Numbered from the stretch's first letter, positions 1-8,267 are shown. The stretch is 64,000 nt of DNA from Chitinophaga alhagiae (GCF_003568665.1 NZ_QXMH01000003.1:1-64000), one strand, 5' to 3'. Notes: generated by a model not told the origin, from the letters alone. Program-made: numbers and translations.

Positions 1-43
1 ATTGCTTCAAAAAATCGTCTGATAAAAATTCCTCTGCTTTCAT
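1..43 (-). CDS. Partial unknown gene, N-terminus only
   Basis: An ATG at 43-41 on the minus strand opens a frame MKAEEFLSDDFLKQ that runs off the left edge without a stop. Only 14 codons are visible, so no family can be given. The bidirectional hairpin at 71-95 separates it from the integrase. It would be the next gene inside the putative integrative element. The start could be spurious because no strong ribosome binding site is visible. Confidence 0.35.
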   Translation of the reverse strand, partial: MKAEEFLSDDFLKQ

Positions 44-70
44 TGTCTGTATAAAGTTTAAAAATAAAAA

Positions 71-95
71 AATCGGAGCGCTTTGAACTCCGATT
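71..95. terminator. Bidirectional hairpin terminator
   Basis: AATCGGAG (71-78) pairs with CTCCGATT (88-95) around a 9-nt loop. It is preceded by an A-rich run (59-70) and followed by TTTT, so it can terminate in either direction. It lies downstream of the minus-strand integrase. Confidence 0.6.
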
Positions 96-218
96 TTCTA
101 CGTTTACACAGTTTTTGGGATAGTGTCCGCGAAAGATTATTTCGGGCCCAAACAGTAAAGACAGCCGGATTTCTATTTTGTTTCTAAGGATTCAAGCGTT
201 AGATCACTACCAAAGAAA

Positions 219-285
219 AGCGGCTATCCCCCTGGTTCTCCTGGGATGATACCGCTTTGTTTCCAGGCTTGACAAAATAGCCGCT
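219..285. repeat. Inverted repeat after the integrase gene
   Basis: AGCGGCTAT (219-227) is inverted as ATAGCCGCT (277-285), 49 bp apart, just beyond the integrase stop codon. It could be part of the integrase mRNA 3' structure or a recombinase-related site. I see no gene in 96-287. Confidence 0.4.
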
Positions 286-287
286 AT

Positions 288-1556
288 CTATCTGGCAACT
301 GCAGGCTTTTCCAAATATTGTTTGGGACTTGGCAATTCTTGTCTTCTTAAACGGGCTTGCTCTATTTTTTTCATTGCCTCCTCCGCCATTTCTTCATCAA
401 CATCGGTATAAATGTCGGTCGTAGTTATTTTGGTGTGCCCCATAAAAGCCTTCACAATCTTAATATCGATACCGTATTTCACTGCAATATATCCAAATGT
501 ATGCCGAGCGACATGGAATGTCAATTCAAATGGGATTTCATATATCTCCTGCAAGATCTTTAAAGACCTGTTTATTTGCTGATTTGTGATAGGAGGAAAA
601 ATGGTACCATTTGCTATTGAGGTGGGTAGGTCCTTATATTTCTTGATTAACAGCACCGCTTGCTCCAACACTGGTATGGCTTCCAATTCTGAAGACTTTT
701 TCCGGTACATAGTACACCAAAATGCTCCAGTGTTACTGATTTCAAAATCGCTCATTGAGATTCTGGATACCTCTGCAAAGGAGAAACCCGTATAACAACT
801 AAAAAGAAAAAGATCCCTTGCAAAAATCAATTCGGGTCGCTTAGGTAGCTTAGTTTCCACAAGGAAAAGCTGATGCGGACGTAGCCTTTTTCGTTTAGGC
901 TTAGTCCTATGTGCTGAAAATTTTCTGAAAGGCTCCTTCTTTAACCACCCCATATCGACACCCCAACTTACCATTGACTTGAATCGTTCAATGTGATGGG
1001 CAATACCATTTCCTTTACAGGGATCGTGTTTTTTGAGAGGGTTCTCAGGAATAAAAGATTCCCAATTGGAAATAAAAGCATAGTTGAGCTGGCGGACGTG
1101 TATATCTGTTGATTTAAATGTCTTAATGATAAAATTCTCCATATACTGTCTGGTAGCTCCAAAATTTTTCATGGTCCCAGGCGCCAGGCGCCTTTCAACT
1201 TTTTTGATGTAACTATCAATTAATTTCAATACGGTGTATTCTTTTTTCGTTTTCCCCGTGTAAGCATCCTTTACTTCCTGGGAGGAAACAGCTTCCTGAA
1301 CATCAGATAATTCCCGAAAGATATTAGTGAGCTTGTTGCGAACTTTGTCAATGAAAATGTTGAAGTCTTTGGCTTCCTGGGATTTCCCTTTTACGGTTTC
1401 GGAGACCGGGTCCCATTTGTCATGTGTAACAATTTCTCGTAAAGAAACCTCCTTTTCGTCCGCATCAATGGTGATCCGGGCGTAAACGCCGGCCAGGGTT
1501 TTGTCGTACTTTGTCTTGCGCGCAATGAAATCTACGCTGAGCGTGTGTGTAGCCAT
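288..1556 (-). CDS. Tyrosine recombinase / phage-type integrase
   Basis: Site-specific DNA recombinase of 422 aa in the Bacteroidota integrase layout: an N-terminal arm-type DNA-binding domain (about residues 1-100), a SAM-like core-binding domain (about 100-210) and a C-terminal catalytic domain. HVARHTFG gives the catalytic HxxR and MGHTKITTTDIYTDV carries the nucleophilic tyrosine near residue 383. Box I reads CYTGFSFAEV, so the first canonical Arg (TGLR) is absent at the usual place; this is also seen in many Bacteroidota integrases. The gene is AT-richer than the genes to its right and lies 302 bp from the 3' end of tRNA-Pro, reading away from it. That is the classic arrangement of an element integrated into a tRNA gene and extending leftward out of the window. 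Confidence 0.93.
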   Translation of the reverse strand: MATHTLSVDFIARKTKYDKTLAGVYARITIDADEKEVSLREIVTHDKWDPVSETVKGKSQEAKDFNIFIDKVRNKLTNIFRELSDVQEAVSSQEVKDAYTGKTKKEYTVLKLIDSYIKKVERRLAPGTMKNFGATRQYMENFIIKTFKSTDIHVRQLNYAFISNWESFIPENPLKKHDPCKGNGIAHHIERFKSMVSWGVDMGWLKKEPFRKFSAHRTKPKRKRLRPHQLFLVETKLPKRPELIFARDLFLFSCYTGFSFAEVSRISMSDFEISNTGAFWCTMYRKKSSELEAIPVLEQAVLLIKKYKDLPTSIANGTIFPPITNQQINRSLKILQEIYEIPFELTFHVARHTFGYIAVKYGIDIKIVKAFMGHTKITTTDIYTDVDEEMAEEAMKKIEQARLRRQELPSPKQYLEKPAVAR

Positions 1557-1637
1557 AATTGATACTTTTTTGAATGGTTTGAAAATGTTTTTTTCTCCTT
1601 TGGCTATCTGCCCAACTGTGGGGGAGTAAAAACACTA

Positions 1638-1667
1638 ATCAAAAGGCATCAAAAAGCATCAAAACAA
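1638..1667. repeat. Three 10-bp direct repeats upstream of integrase
   Basis: ATCAAAAGGC, ATCAAAAAGC and ATCAAAACAA follow each other head to tail with a 10-bp period, and ATCGATG comes next. They lie between the integrase start and tRNA-Pro. The helical-turn spacing and position suit integrase arm-type or excisionase/regulator binding sites. The rest of 1557-1857 holds no gene. Confidence 0.45.
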
Positions 1668-1801
1668 ATCGATGTAACAATTTGGCATTCAATAGTATAT
1701 AGGCAGCGCCGTGAGTTAATTTACGCATAAAATAAACTCACGGAAAAACTCGCGGATAGATTGTGCTGATTTGATATCAATTGGTAGGTGAAAGCAACAA
1801 A

Positions 1802-1833
1802 AAAGCCCGTAAATATTGCTATTTACAGGCTTT
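1802..1833 (-). terminator. Terminator of tRNA-Pro
   Basis: AAAGCC-C-GTAAAT pairs with ATTTAC-A-GGCTTT (one C/A mismatch) around ATTGCT, just downstream of the tRNA on the minus strand, with T/A-rich flanks. Confidence 0.55.
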
Positions 1834-1857
1834 GTTTGAGGATATTATCCTAGAAAG

Positions 1858-1931
1858 TCGGGACGACTAGATTCGAACTAGCGACCCCTTGCACCCCATG
1901 CAAGTGCGCTACCGGGCTGCGCTACGTCCCG
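1858..1931 (-). tRNA. tRNA-Pro (GGG)
   Basis: 74-nt cloverleaf on the minus strand. The 7-bp acceptor stem CGGGACG/CGTCCCG is followed by discriminator A. The anticodon stem CTTGC/GCAAG closes the loop ATGGGGT, giving anticodon GGG. The T arm contains TTCGAAT. CCA is not encoded. The 3' end faces the integrase, so the tRNA 3' half is the likely attachment site of the element to the left. Confidence 0.93.
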
Positions 1932-1993
1932 AAACCGGTACAGAAACTTTCGCTCCTGCCCTGCAAACAAATCGCTTCGTTTACAACGGGATG

Positions 1994-2001
1994 CAAATGT
2001 A
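1994..2001 (-). promoter_or_regulatory. -7 element of tRNA-Pro promoter
   Basis: TACATTTG on the minus strand is an exact match to the Bacteroidota TAnnTTTG -7 consensus. It sits about 60 bp before the tRNA 5' end. No clear TTG -33 element is seen. Confidence 0.4.
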
Positions 2002-2098
2002 AACATTAATTTCATTTTATGAAAAATTTGTACAGTTTTTTTATCCGATGCTCAAAAAACCTCATGTATTCCTGCATACGTATGAAAGCATAATTGCT

Positions 2099-2106
2099 TA
2101 CATTTG
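2099..2106 (+). promoter_or_regulatory. -7 element before the dihydroorotase-like gene
   Basis: TACATTTG matches TAnnTTTG exactly and would give a leader of about 20 nt before the ATG at 2132. Confidence 0.45.
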
Positions 2107-2131
2107 CCCCTGATCGGGCCAAATTTATACA

Positions 2132-3400
2132 ATGCAGATTTTAATCAAAAGCGCAAAAATCATTGCACCTCTCTCCCCCTTTCACGGGCAAACTCAGGAT
2201 ATTTTAATTGACAACGGCGCTATTGCCAACATAGCCGCGGACATCTCCGCCCCGGCCGGCGCCAGGGTGGTCTCCGGCAATAACCTGCATGTTTCTTCCG
2301 GGTGGATGGACGTTTTTGCACAGTTTTGTGACCCGGGGCAGGAATACAAGGAAGACCTCACCTCCGGCGCCAATGCCGCCGCCAAAGGTGGCTTTACCAC
2401 GGTCATGATCGTTCCCAACACCCAGCCCGCCCTGCACACCAAAACGCAGATAGAATACGTGCTCAGCAAAACCCGCTACGGCGCGGTATCCGTACTGCCC
2501 ATTGGCGCCATCAGCAAAAACCTGGAGGGCGCCTCCCTGGCGGAAATGTACGAAATGCGCCAAACCGGCGCCATTGCCTTCTCTGACGGGCTCAAGCCGA
2601 TACAGTCTTCCGGCATCATGCTCAAAGCCCTCCAGTACGTAAAAGCGTTCAACGGCACCATCATACAGCTGCCTGATGATACCAGCATTTCCGGCCATGG
2701 CCTCATGAACGAGGGTATCTTCTCCACGCAGCTCGGCATGCCCGGCAAACCGGCCATTGCGGAGGAGATCATGATCCGGAGAGACCTGGAGCTGGCTAAA
2801 TACACAGACTCCGCCATCCACTTCACCGCCATCACCACCCGCCAGAGCGTGGAGCTGATAGCCGCGGCCAAAAAGGAAGGCATCCGCGTAACCTGTTCCG
2901 TAACGCCGTACCACCTGCTGTTTACAGATGCGGACATGGCCTCTTACAACAGTTTCCTCAAGGTGAACCCGCCCCTGCGCGGCGAAGATGATGTGGCCGC
3001 CCTGAAAGAAGCGGTGCGGAACGGTACGGCAGACTGCTTTGCCACCCACCACCAGCCGCAAGACTGGGATGCCAAACAGGTGGAGTTCGAATACGCCAAG
3101 CATGGCATGATAGGGCTGGAAAGCTGCTTCGGCGCGCTGCGCAACGCGCTGCCGGCAGTGAGCGTGGAAAGGCTCACGGAGATGCTCACCACCGCCCCGC
3201 GCGCCATTTTCGGGCTGCCGGAGGCTAAAATTGAGAAGGGCGCCGTGGCAGACCTCACCTGCTTTGAGCCGGATGAAAAATATATCTTCACGGCGCAGCA
3301 CATCGGCTCCAAAAGCCGCAACACGCCGTTCCTTGGCACGGAGCTGACCGGTAAGGCAAAAGCAATTGTTCATAACAAATTATTATTTGAAAACCACTAA
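2132..3400 (+). CDS. Dihydroorotase homologue, probably non-catalytic
   Basis: Amidohydrolase of 422 aa with the overall dihydroorotase (pyrimidine synthesis, PyrC) sequence plan. The metal-binding HxH after strand 1 is lost: GWMDVFAQFCDPG (residues 57-69) has Phe62 and Gln64 where active enzymes have two His, and Cys66 replaces the substrate-binding Arg. The late DHAPH motif is ATHHQPQ. From the family I infer a pseudo-dihydroorotase like the PyrC' subunits that scaffold aspartate transcarbamoylase, rather than an enzyme making dihydroorotate. It starts at ATG 2132 behind a TAnnTTTG element and is followed at 13 bp by the DUF4199 and glycosyltransferase genes. An active PyrC should exist elsewhere in the genome. 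Confidence 0.85.
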   Translation: MQILIKSAKIIAPLSPFHGQTQDILIDNGAIANIAADISAPAGARVVSGNNLHVSSGWMDVFAQFCDPGQEYKEDLTSGANAAAKGGFTTVMIVPNTQPALHTKTQIEYVLSKTRYGAVSVLPIGAISKNLEGASLAEMYEMRQTGAIAFSDGLKPIQSSGIMLKALQYVKAFNGTIIQLPDDTSISGHGLMNEGIFSTQLGMPGKPAIAEEIMIRRDLELAKYTDSAIHFTAITTRQSVELIAAAKKEGIRVTCSVTPYHLLFTDADMASYNSFLKVNPPLRGEDDVAALKEAVRNGTADCFATHHQPQDWDAKQVEFEYAKHGMIGLESCFGALRNALPAVSVERLTEMLTTAPRAIFGLPEAKIEKGAVADLTCFEPDEKYIFTAQHIGSKSRNTPFLGTELTGKAKAIVHNKLLFENH

Positions 3401-3412
3401 AACGTATTTCCC

Positions 3413-3898
3413 ATGAAGAACAAGAACCATGTTGTTTACGGCCTTGTTGGCGCCCTCGTGCTCATCGTTTTGTTCATGGTGCAATATTTTGCGAAGATCT
3501 CGTCCCAGAACCCGGTGATGCGCTGGGTACCCATGCTGGTACTGGTAGGCGTGGTCATTGCCGGCTGCATCAACTACAGCAAGATCAATGATGCGGACGT
3601 TACCTTCGGGGAAGTGTTCGGCAACGGTTTTAAAATAACGGCCATCATTACGGTGATCACTTGCGTGTTCTACGGTATTTTTGTGAGCCTGTTCCCTGAT
3701 TTCAAGGAAAGGGCCATTGAAGAGGCCATGGCCAATGCACCAGGCAACATGAACCAGGAGCAAATGGAACAAGGCATGGAATTTACCCGCAAGAACTTCA
3801 CCATCATGATGGTGGCCGGCGCGCTCCTGATGAACCTGCTCACCGGCGTTATTGCGTCTCTCGTTGGCGCCGCCGTAGCTAAAAAAAGAAAAGCCTAA
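3413..3898 (+). CDS. DUF4199 membrane protein
   Basis: 161 aa with four hydrophobic segments (about residues 7-26, 37-54, 75-95 and 130-152) in the DUF4199 pattern typical of Bacteroidota inner membranes. The function of the family is unknown. The linker between helices 3 and 4 is acidic and Met/Gln-rich. The stop TAA directly abuts the ATG of the next gene, so it is translationally linked to the glycosyltransferase. This gene order (dihydroorotase, DUF4199, GT2) recurs in Bacteroidota as far as I recall. Confidence 0.85.
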   Translation: MKNKNHVVYGLVGALVLIVLFMVQYFAKISSQNPVMRWVPMLVLVGVVIAGCINYSKINDADVTFGEVFGNGFKITAIITVITCVFYGIFVSLFPDFKERAIEEAMANAPGNMNQEQMEQGMEFTRKNFTIMMVAGALLMNLLTGVIASLVGAAVAKKRKA

Positions 3899-4852
3899 AT
3901 GCAGCAACTGGATATATCTGTAGTTGTTCCTCTGAAAAACGAAGAAGAATCGCTGCCTGAACTGGCGGCGTGGATAGCCCGTGTAATGGAGGAAAACAAT
4001 TTCTCTTACGAAGTGTGGATGGTAGATGATGGCAGTACGGACGAATCCTGGCTGGTCATACAACGCCTGGCCGCTGAAAACCCGCGCATCAAGGGCATCA
4101 AGTTCCAGCGCAACTACGGCAAGTCTGCCGCGCTGAACGAAGGTTTCCGCAAGGCCCAGGGCAACGTGGTGATCACCATGGACGCAGACCTGCAGGATAG
4201 CCCTGATGAAATTCCCGGCCTCTACAGCATGATCGTGAACGATGGGTATGACCTCGTGAGCGGGTGGAAAAAAGTGCGGTACGACAATACCCTTACCAAA
4301 AACATCCCCTCCAAGCTCTTCAACTGGGCCACGGTGAAAATGAGCGGCATCAAGCTGCACGATTTCAACTGCGGCCTCAAGTCTTACCGCAAAAAAGTGG
4401 TGAAGACCATTGAAGTGTACGGGGAAATGCACCGCTACATACCAGTTATCGCCAAATGGAGCGGTTTCCGCAAGATCGGGGAAAAGGTGGTGGAGCACCG
4501 CAAGCGCAAGTACGGCAGCACCAAGTTCGGGCTGGAAAGGTTCATCAACGGGTTCCTTGACCTGGCGTCCATCACCTTTGTTGGCCGCTTCGGCAAGCGC
4601 CCCATGCACTTTTTTGGCGCGCTGGGCACGCTCTTCTTCCTGCTGGGTTTCATTATAGCCGGCTACCTCGCCTTTGCCAAAGTTTTCTTTTTACAGTATA
4701 AAATGACGGAGCGGCCCATCTTCTTCCTGGCGCTGCTGTTGCTCATCATAGGCTCGCAACTGTTCCTCACCGGTTTTATTGCCGAAATGGTAGGCCGCAA
4801 CGCCCCTGAGCGTAATGCCTACCTGGTGGAAGAAACGCTTGACCATACATGA
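3899..4852 (+). CDS. GT2 glycosyltransferase, polyprenyl-phosphate type
   Basis: 317 aa GT-A glycosyltransferase of the dolichol-phosphate mannosyltransferase/GtrB-ArnC type. VVPLKNEEESLPEL opens the nucleotide-sugar fold, DDGSTDESW (about residues 43-51) and DADLQDSPDE (about 97-106) provide the metal and sugar-nucleotide acidic residues. Two C-terminal membrane helices (about 235-260 and 270-300) anchor it. It probably moves a sugar from a nucleotide donor to undecaprenyl phosphate at the inner membrane. ATG overlaps nothing but is flush with the previous stop; its own stop overlaps the next ATG (ATGA). Confidence 0.9.
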   Translation: MQQLDISVVVPLKNEEESLPELAAWIARVMEENNFSYEVWMVDDGSTDESWLVIQRLAAENPRIKGIKFQRNYGKSAALNEGFRKAQGNVVITMDADLQDSPDEIPGLYSMIVNDGYDLVSGWKKVRYDNTLTKNIPSKLFNWATVKMSGIKLHDFNCGLKSYRKKVVKTIEVYGEMHRYIPVIAKWSGFRKIGEKVVEHRKRKYGSTKFGLERFINGFLDLASITFVGRFGKRPMHFFGALGTLFFLLGFIIAGYLAFAKVFFLQYKMTERPIFFLALLLLIIGSQLFLTGFIAEMVGRNAPERNAYLVEETLDHT

Positions 4853-5967
4853 CCCGCCCGCAAAAAATAACGATCATAGGCCCGGCCCACCCCTTGCGGG
4901 GCGGGCTGGCTGCTTTTAACGAGCGCCTGGCGCTGGAACTGCAGCGCCAGGGCCACGAGGTAACTATCCATACTTTTTCCTTCCAGTACCCCGGCTTCAT
5001 GTTCCCGGGCAAAACGCAGTACGCCGGCGGCCCCGCGTCGGAGGGCCTCCGCATCAAACGCAGCATACACTCCATGAACCCCCTCAACTGGCTGCGCACG
5101 GGCAAGGCCATTGCCAAAGAGCGGCCGGATGTGGTGATAGTGGCCTTCTGGCTGCCCATGATGGCGCCCAGCCTGGGCACGGTGGCCAAAATGATCCGGA
5201 AGAACGGCCATTCCCGCATCATCGGGCTGGTACACAACCTCATTCCGCACGAAAAACGGCCGGGAGACGTGCCGTTCACCAAATACTTCATCCGCCAGTG
5301 CCACGCTTTTATTGCGCTGAGCCGCGAAGTGGAAAAAGACCTGCGCACGCTCACTACCGCCCCGGTAGCCTTTGCGCCCCACCCGGTGTATGACAGCTTT
5401 GGGGATGCCGTACCCCGCCAAACGGCCCTGCAGCACCTGCAACTGGACGAAAACAACCGTTACCTGCTGTTCTTCGGCTTCATCCGCGCCTACAAGGGGC
5501 TTGACCTGTTGCTGGAAGCCTTTGCAGACCCGCGCCTCCAGGCCATTGACAACCTGCGGCTGCTGGTGGCCGGGGAGTTCTATGAAGACAGGAAGAAATA
5601 CGAGCCCCTGCTGGGCCCGCGTGTGCAAGTGGTGGAAGACTTCATTCCCAACAACGAGGTGAAATACTATTTCTCCGCGGCGGACCTGGTAGTGCAGCCC
5701 TACAGAACGGCCACCCAGAGCGGCATTTCACAAATGGCCTACCATTTTGAAAAACCCATGCTGGTAACCGCCGTAGGCGGCCTGCCGGAGATTGTGCCCA
5801 ACGGCAAGGCGGGGTATGTAACGGACACTACGCCCCGGGCCATTGCAGATGGCATTCTGCGTTTCCTGGAGCAACCTTCCGGCGTTTTCAGTAACTTTAT
5901 ACGGGAGCAGAAACAACTGTACTCCTGGAAGCATTTTACGGACGTGCTCAGTTCTCTGGCACAATAA
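4849..5967 (+). CDS. GT4-family glycosyltransferase
   Basis: 372 aa GT-B glycosyltransferase. The N-terminus has the GPAHPLRGGLAAFNERLA acceptor-side glycine loop and the C-terminal half has LFFGFIRAYKGLDLLLEAF and the donor-binding EKPMLVTAVGGLPEIV segment with the family's conserved acidic region. It overlaps the GT2 gene by 4 nt, so the two sugar transferases are co-translated and likely act on the same glycan or glycolipid. The acceptor cannot be read from sequence. Confidence 0.9.
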   Translation: MTRPQKITIIGPAHPLRGGLAAFNERLALELQRQGHEVTIHTFSFQYPGFMFPGKTQYAGGPASEGLRIKRSIHSMNPLNWLRTGKAIAKERPDVVIVAFWLPMMAPSLGTVAKMIRKNGHSRIIGLVHNLIPHEKRPGDVPFTKYFIRQCHAFIALSREVEKDLRTLTTAPVAFAPHPVYDSFGDAVPRQTALQHLQLDENNRYLLFFGFIRAYKGLDLLLEAFADPRLQAIDNLRLLVAGEFYEDRKKYEPLLGPRVQVVEDFIPNNEVKYYFSAADLVVQPYRTATQSGISQMAYHFEKPMLVTAVGGLPEIVPNGKAGYVTDTTPRAIADGILRFLEQPSGVFSNFIREQKQLYSWKHFTDVLSSLAQ

Positions 5968-5993
5968 TCCGCCCATTTTATTGTTATTGCACT

Positions 5994-6974
5994 ATGAAGT
6001 TTTTGATTGCCACACTTTTCAGTTTCCTGACCTTCACCGCTACCGCCCAACGCATCAGCAGCACCAGCCAGACTGCCTTGCGCACCGTGGAAGACACCCT
6101 CCGCGAACTGAGCTACAACATCATTCACGGCAAGGAACAGGCGGTGCGCGAGCGCAGTAACGACGAGTTCATTCCCAAACTGGTAAAAGCGCTCAAAACG
6201 CCCTACTCTTACTACTACCCTTTTGACTCCATCCTTACCATGGCCAAGGTATACGCAGCAGACAGCACCTTCCGCGTTATCACCTGGCCGCTGGAACACG
6301 ACAACAGTACTTTCCGCCACTTCGGCGTTATACAGATGAACACAAAAGACGGTTCGCTGAAGCTGTTCCCCCTGTTCGACAATTCAGACTTTTCCAAAAA
6401 CACCGACACCATCACCAACACAAAAGGCTGGTACGGCTGCCTCTACTACGCCATGATCCAGCGCCGCTTCTTCAACAACGAGTATTACACCCTCTTTGGC
6501 TGGGACGCCAACTCCCAGACCTCCCAGAAAAAAATAATGGAAATGCTCACCTTCAAAAACGGTGAGCCGGTGTTTGGCGGCCCTTACTTCAGCTTTGCGG
6601 AAGATACGGTGCGCAAGCCCACCCGCAACCGCTTCATCATCGAGTACAAACGCGATGCCGTGGCCGCGCTCAACTTCAATCCTGAAATGGACATGGTGGT
6701 ATACGACCACCTGATCTCCGAAACAGGGGAAGAGCATAAAAAATACACTTACGTGCCTGACCTGGACTTTGAAGGTTTTAAATGGAAAGCCGGCAAGTGG
6801 GTGCATATTGAAAAAGTGTTCCACGATGCTTTAGAGCAGGGCAAAGCCCCCGTAGTAGCGCCTATTGACCGCAAGCGCATAGACCTCACCCGCCCCCGCA
6901 CCGCGGAAGATATTATGGCGGAAGAAGCGGAAAAAGCCGCGCAGAAAGGCAGGAAGAAGAAAAAAGACCGGTAG
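5994..6974 (+). CDS. Secreted protein of unknown function
   Basis: 326 aa with a signal peptide (about residues 1-19, ending TATAQ). The mature part is mixed alpha/beta without recognised motifs; it contains several aromatic-rich strands and ends in a highly basic tail (KKAQKGRKKKKDR-like). Homologues known to me are Bacteroidota-only hypothetical proteins. It follows the GT4 gene by 26 bp and may be in the same transcript. Confidence 0.75.
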   Translation: MKFLIATLFSFLTFTATAQRISSTSQTALRTVEDTLRELSYNIIHGKEQAVRERSNDEFIPKLVKALKTPYSYYYPFDSILTMAKVYAADSTFRVITWPLEHDNSTFRHFGVIQMNTKDGSLKLFPLFDNSDFSKNTDTITNTKGWYGCLYYAMIQRRFFNNEYYTLFGWDANSQTSQKKIMEMLTFKNGEPVFGGPYFSFAEDTVRKPTRNRFIIEYKRDAVAALNFNPEMDMVVYDHLISETGEEHKKYTYVPDLDFEGFKWKAGKWVHIEKVFHDALEQGKAPVVAPIDRKRIDLTRPRTAEDIMAEEAEKAAQKGRKKKKDR

Positions 6975-7030
6975 CGGCGCCGCAACGCGGCATGCCCGCC
7001 ACCTCCCTGTTTTTTGTTATATTGCGCCTG

Positions 7031-7510
7031 ATGCAAACCCCGCTCTGCAATAAAAAATACCTCCTGGAAAAATTCCCCGGCAAAGGCGGATGGACGTACG
7101 CGCGCATCCCCGAGTTCAGCAACGGCAAGCGTAAGTACTCCGTATTCACCAAACTATCCGGCACTATAGACAGCCATGAGATCAGCCATGTTTCGCTGAT
7201 GTCTATGGGCAACAAACAATACTTTCTGCCGGTGAACGCCGGCATCCGCAAAAAGATCGGCAAGGAAGCCGGAGACAAGGTACACATTGTTCTCTACGTA
7301 AACGAGAGCAGCAGCGCCGTAGCGGCAGATGAATTTACAGACTGCCTGAAAGACGAGCCGGCCGCCTGGCAGCATTACCAGGCCTTCACCAAAGCGGAAC
7401 AGAAAGCCTGGGTACAGTGGGTGAACGAACCGGTAGACGAAAAGATCAGGATTGAACGCATGGCTGCCGCTGTTGATAAAATTGCACTGGGCAAAAAACT
7501 TGAAAATTAA
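7031..7510 (+). CDS. DUF1905 / YdeI-OmpD-associated family protein
   Basis: 159 aa from ATG 7031; an in-frame ATG at 6992 would add 13 residues that look like untranslated leader. The N-terminal half (GGWTYARIP ... INAGIRKKIGKEAGDKVHIVLYV pattern) is a small beta-barrel typical of DUF1905. The C-terminal helices (DEPAAWQHYQAFTKAEQKAWVQWV) match the bacteriocin-protection YdeI/OmpD-associated domain. The function is not established. Confidence 0.8.
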   Translation: MQTPLCNKKYLLEKFPGKGGWTYARIPEFSNGKRKYSVFTKLSGTIDSHEISHVSLMSMGNKQYFLPVNAGIRKKIGKEAGDKVHIVLYVNESSSAVAADEFTDCLKDEPAAWQHYQAFTKAEQKAWVQWVNEPVDEKIRIERMAAAVDKIALGKKLEN

Positions 7511-7515
7511 CCGTT

Positions 7516-8145
7516 ATGGCTTCAAATATCGATTGTCAGTATGTTTTTTCCACGCTTGTAGTAGGTGATATTCCTGCCGCCGTCGATTTCTATAACAACC
7601 GCCTGGGCTTTGCCCCCGGCTTCACCTGGGGAGAACCGCCCACCTATGCGGGCGTGAACCTCGGCAAGATCACCCTCCACCTGCAAAAAGGCACACCCGT
7701 TGTAACCGGCCACTGTGCCGTGAATTTTATAGTAGACGATGTAGACGGGCTGTACGCCCTGCACCAGGCCAACGGCGTGGAAATAGTAGTGCCGGTAGAT
7801 GACAGGCCTTATGACATACGGGATTATTCCATCAGGGACCCCTGGGGCAACTGCATCGGTTTCGGGCAATACATCTACCACCAGGGCCCCCGCGTCAAAA
7901 TTGAGCGGGTAGACGTGCCGGTACGCCTCGAAAAACGGCTGGCCGCCCTGCTGCAAGACCTGGCAAAGCATAAACGCATGAGCCTCAGCAGCTGCCTGGA
8001 AGAAACGCTCCTGCATACCTTTGAGCGCGTGGGCGATACCGTGGCCAGCCCGCATACCATGAGCACCCTGGATTATATACAGGAGCTGAAGAAAAAGCAT
8101 GGTATTGACTACGATACCCATGCCAGCTACCGCTTTGAGGAATAA
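7516..8145 (+). CDS. VOC (glyoxalase/bleomycin-resistance) protein with extra C-terminal domain
   Basis: 209 aa. Residues 1-120 form one vicinal-oxygen-chelate module (STLVVGDIPAAVDFYNNRLGF ... RDPWGNCIGFGQ). Residues 130-209 are an unrelated helical extension that begins PVRLEKRLAALLQDLAKHKRMSLSSCLEETLLHT, which resembles a ribbon-helix-helix/Arc-type DNA-binding segment. It starts 5 bp after the DUF1905 gene. An enzyme, a binding protein or a ligand-sensing regulator are all possible. Confidence 0.82.
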   Translation: MASNIDCQYVFSTLVVGDIPAAVDFYNNRLGFAPGFTWGEPPTYAGVNLGKITLHLQKGTPVVTGHCAVNFIVDDVDGLYALHQANGVEIVVPVDDRPYDIRDYSIRDPWGNCIGFGQYIYHQGPRVKIERVDVPVRLEKRLAALLQDLAKHKRMSLSSCLEETLLHTFERVGDTVASPHTMSTLDYIQELKKKHGIDYDTHASYRFEE

Positions 8146-8161
8146 CAACAGCCATACCGGA

Positions 8162-8179
8162 ACATGAGCAAAATCATGT
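8162..8179. promoter_or_regulatory. Crp/Fnr-type operator of the globin-hemerythrin operon
   Basis: ACATGA-GCAAAA-TCATGT is a perfect 18-bp dyad that contains the TGA-N6-TCA core. Its centre (8170.5) is 52.5 bp upstream of the -7-like TACCTTTA (8223-8230) of the globin gene. It resembles the sites found throughout the 42-55 kb stress cluster. Confidence 0.6.
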
Positions 8180-8222
8180 CCGCAAATAAAAGATATCATA
8201 GTCCTTATTCCCCGGAAGTTCC

Positions 8223-8230
8223 TACCTTTA
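8223..8230 (+). promoter_or_regulatory. -7-like element of the globin gene
   Basis: TACCTTTA differs from TAnnTTTG only in the last base. There is no TTG at the -33 position, in keeping with an activator-dependent promoter. Confidence 0.4.
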
Positions 8231-8267
8231 CAGTATATCAATTTACGCTCTCTCACATTTTTTTGAT

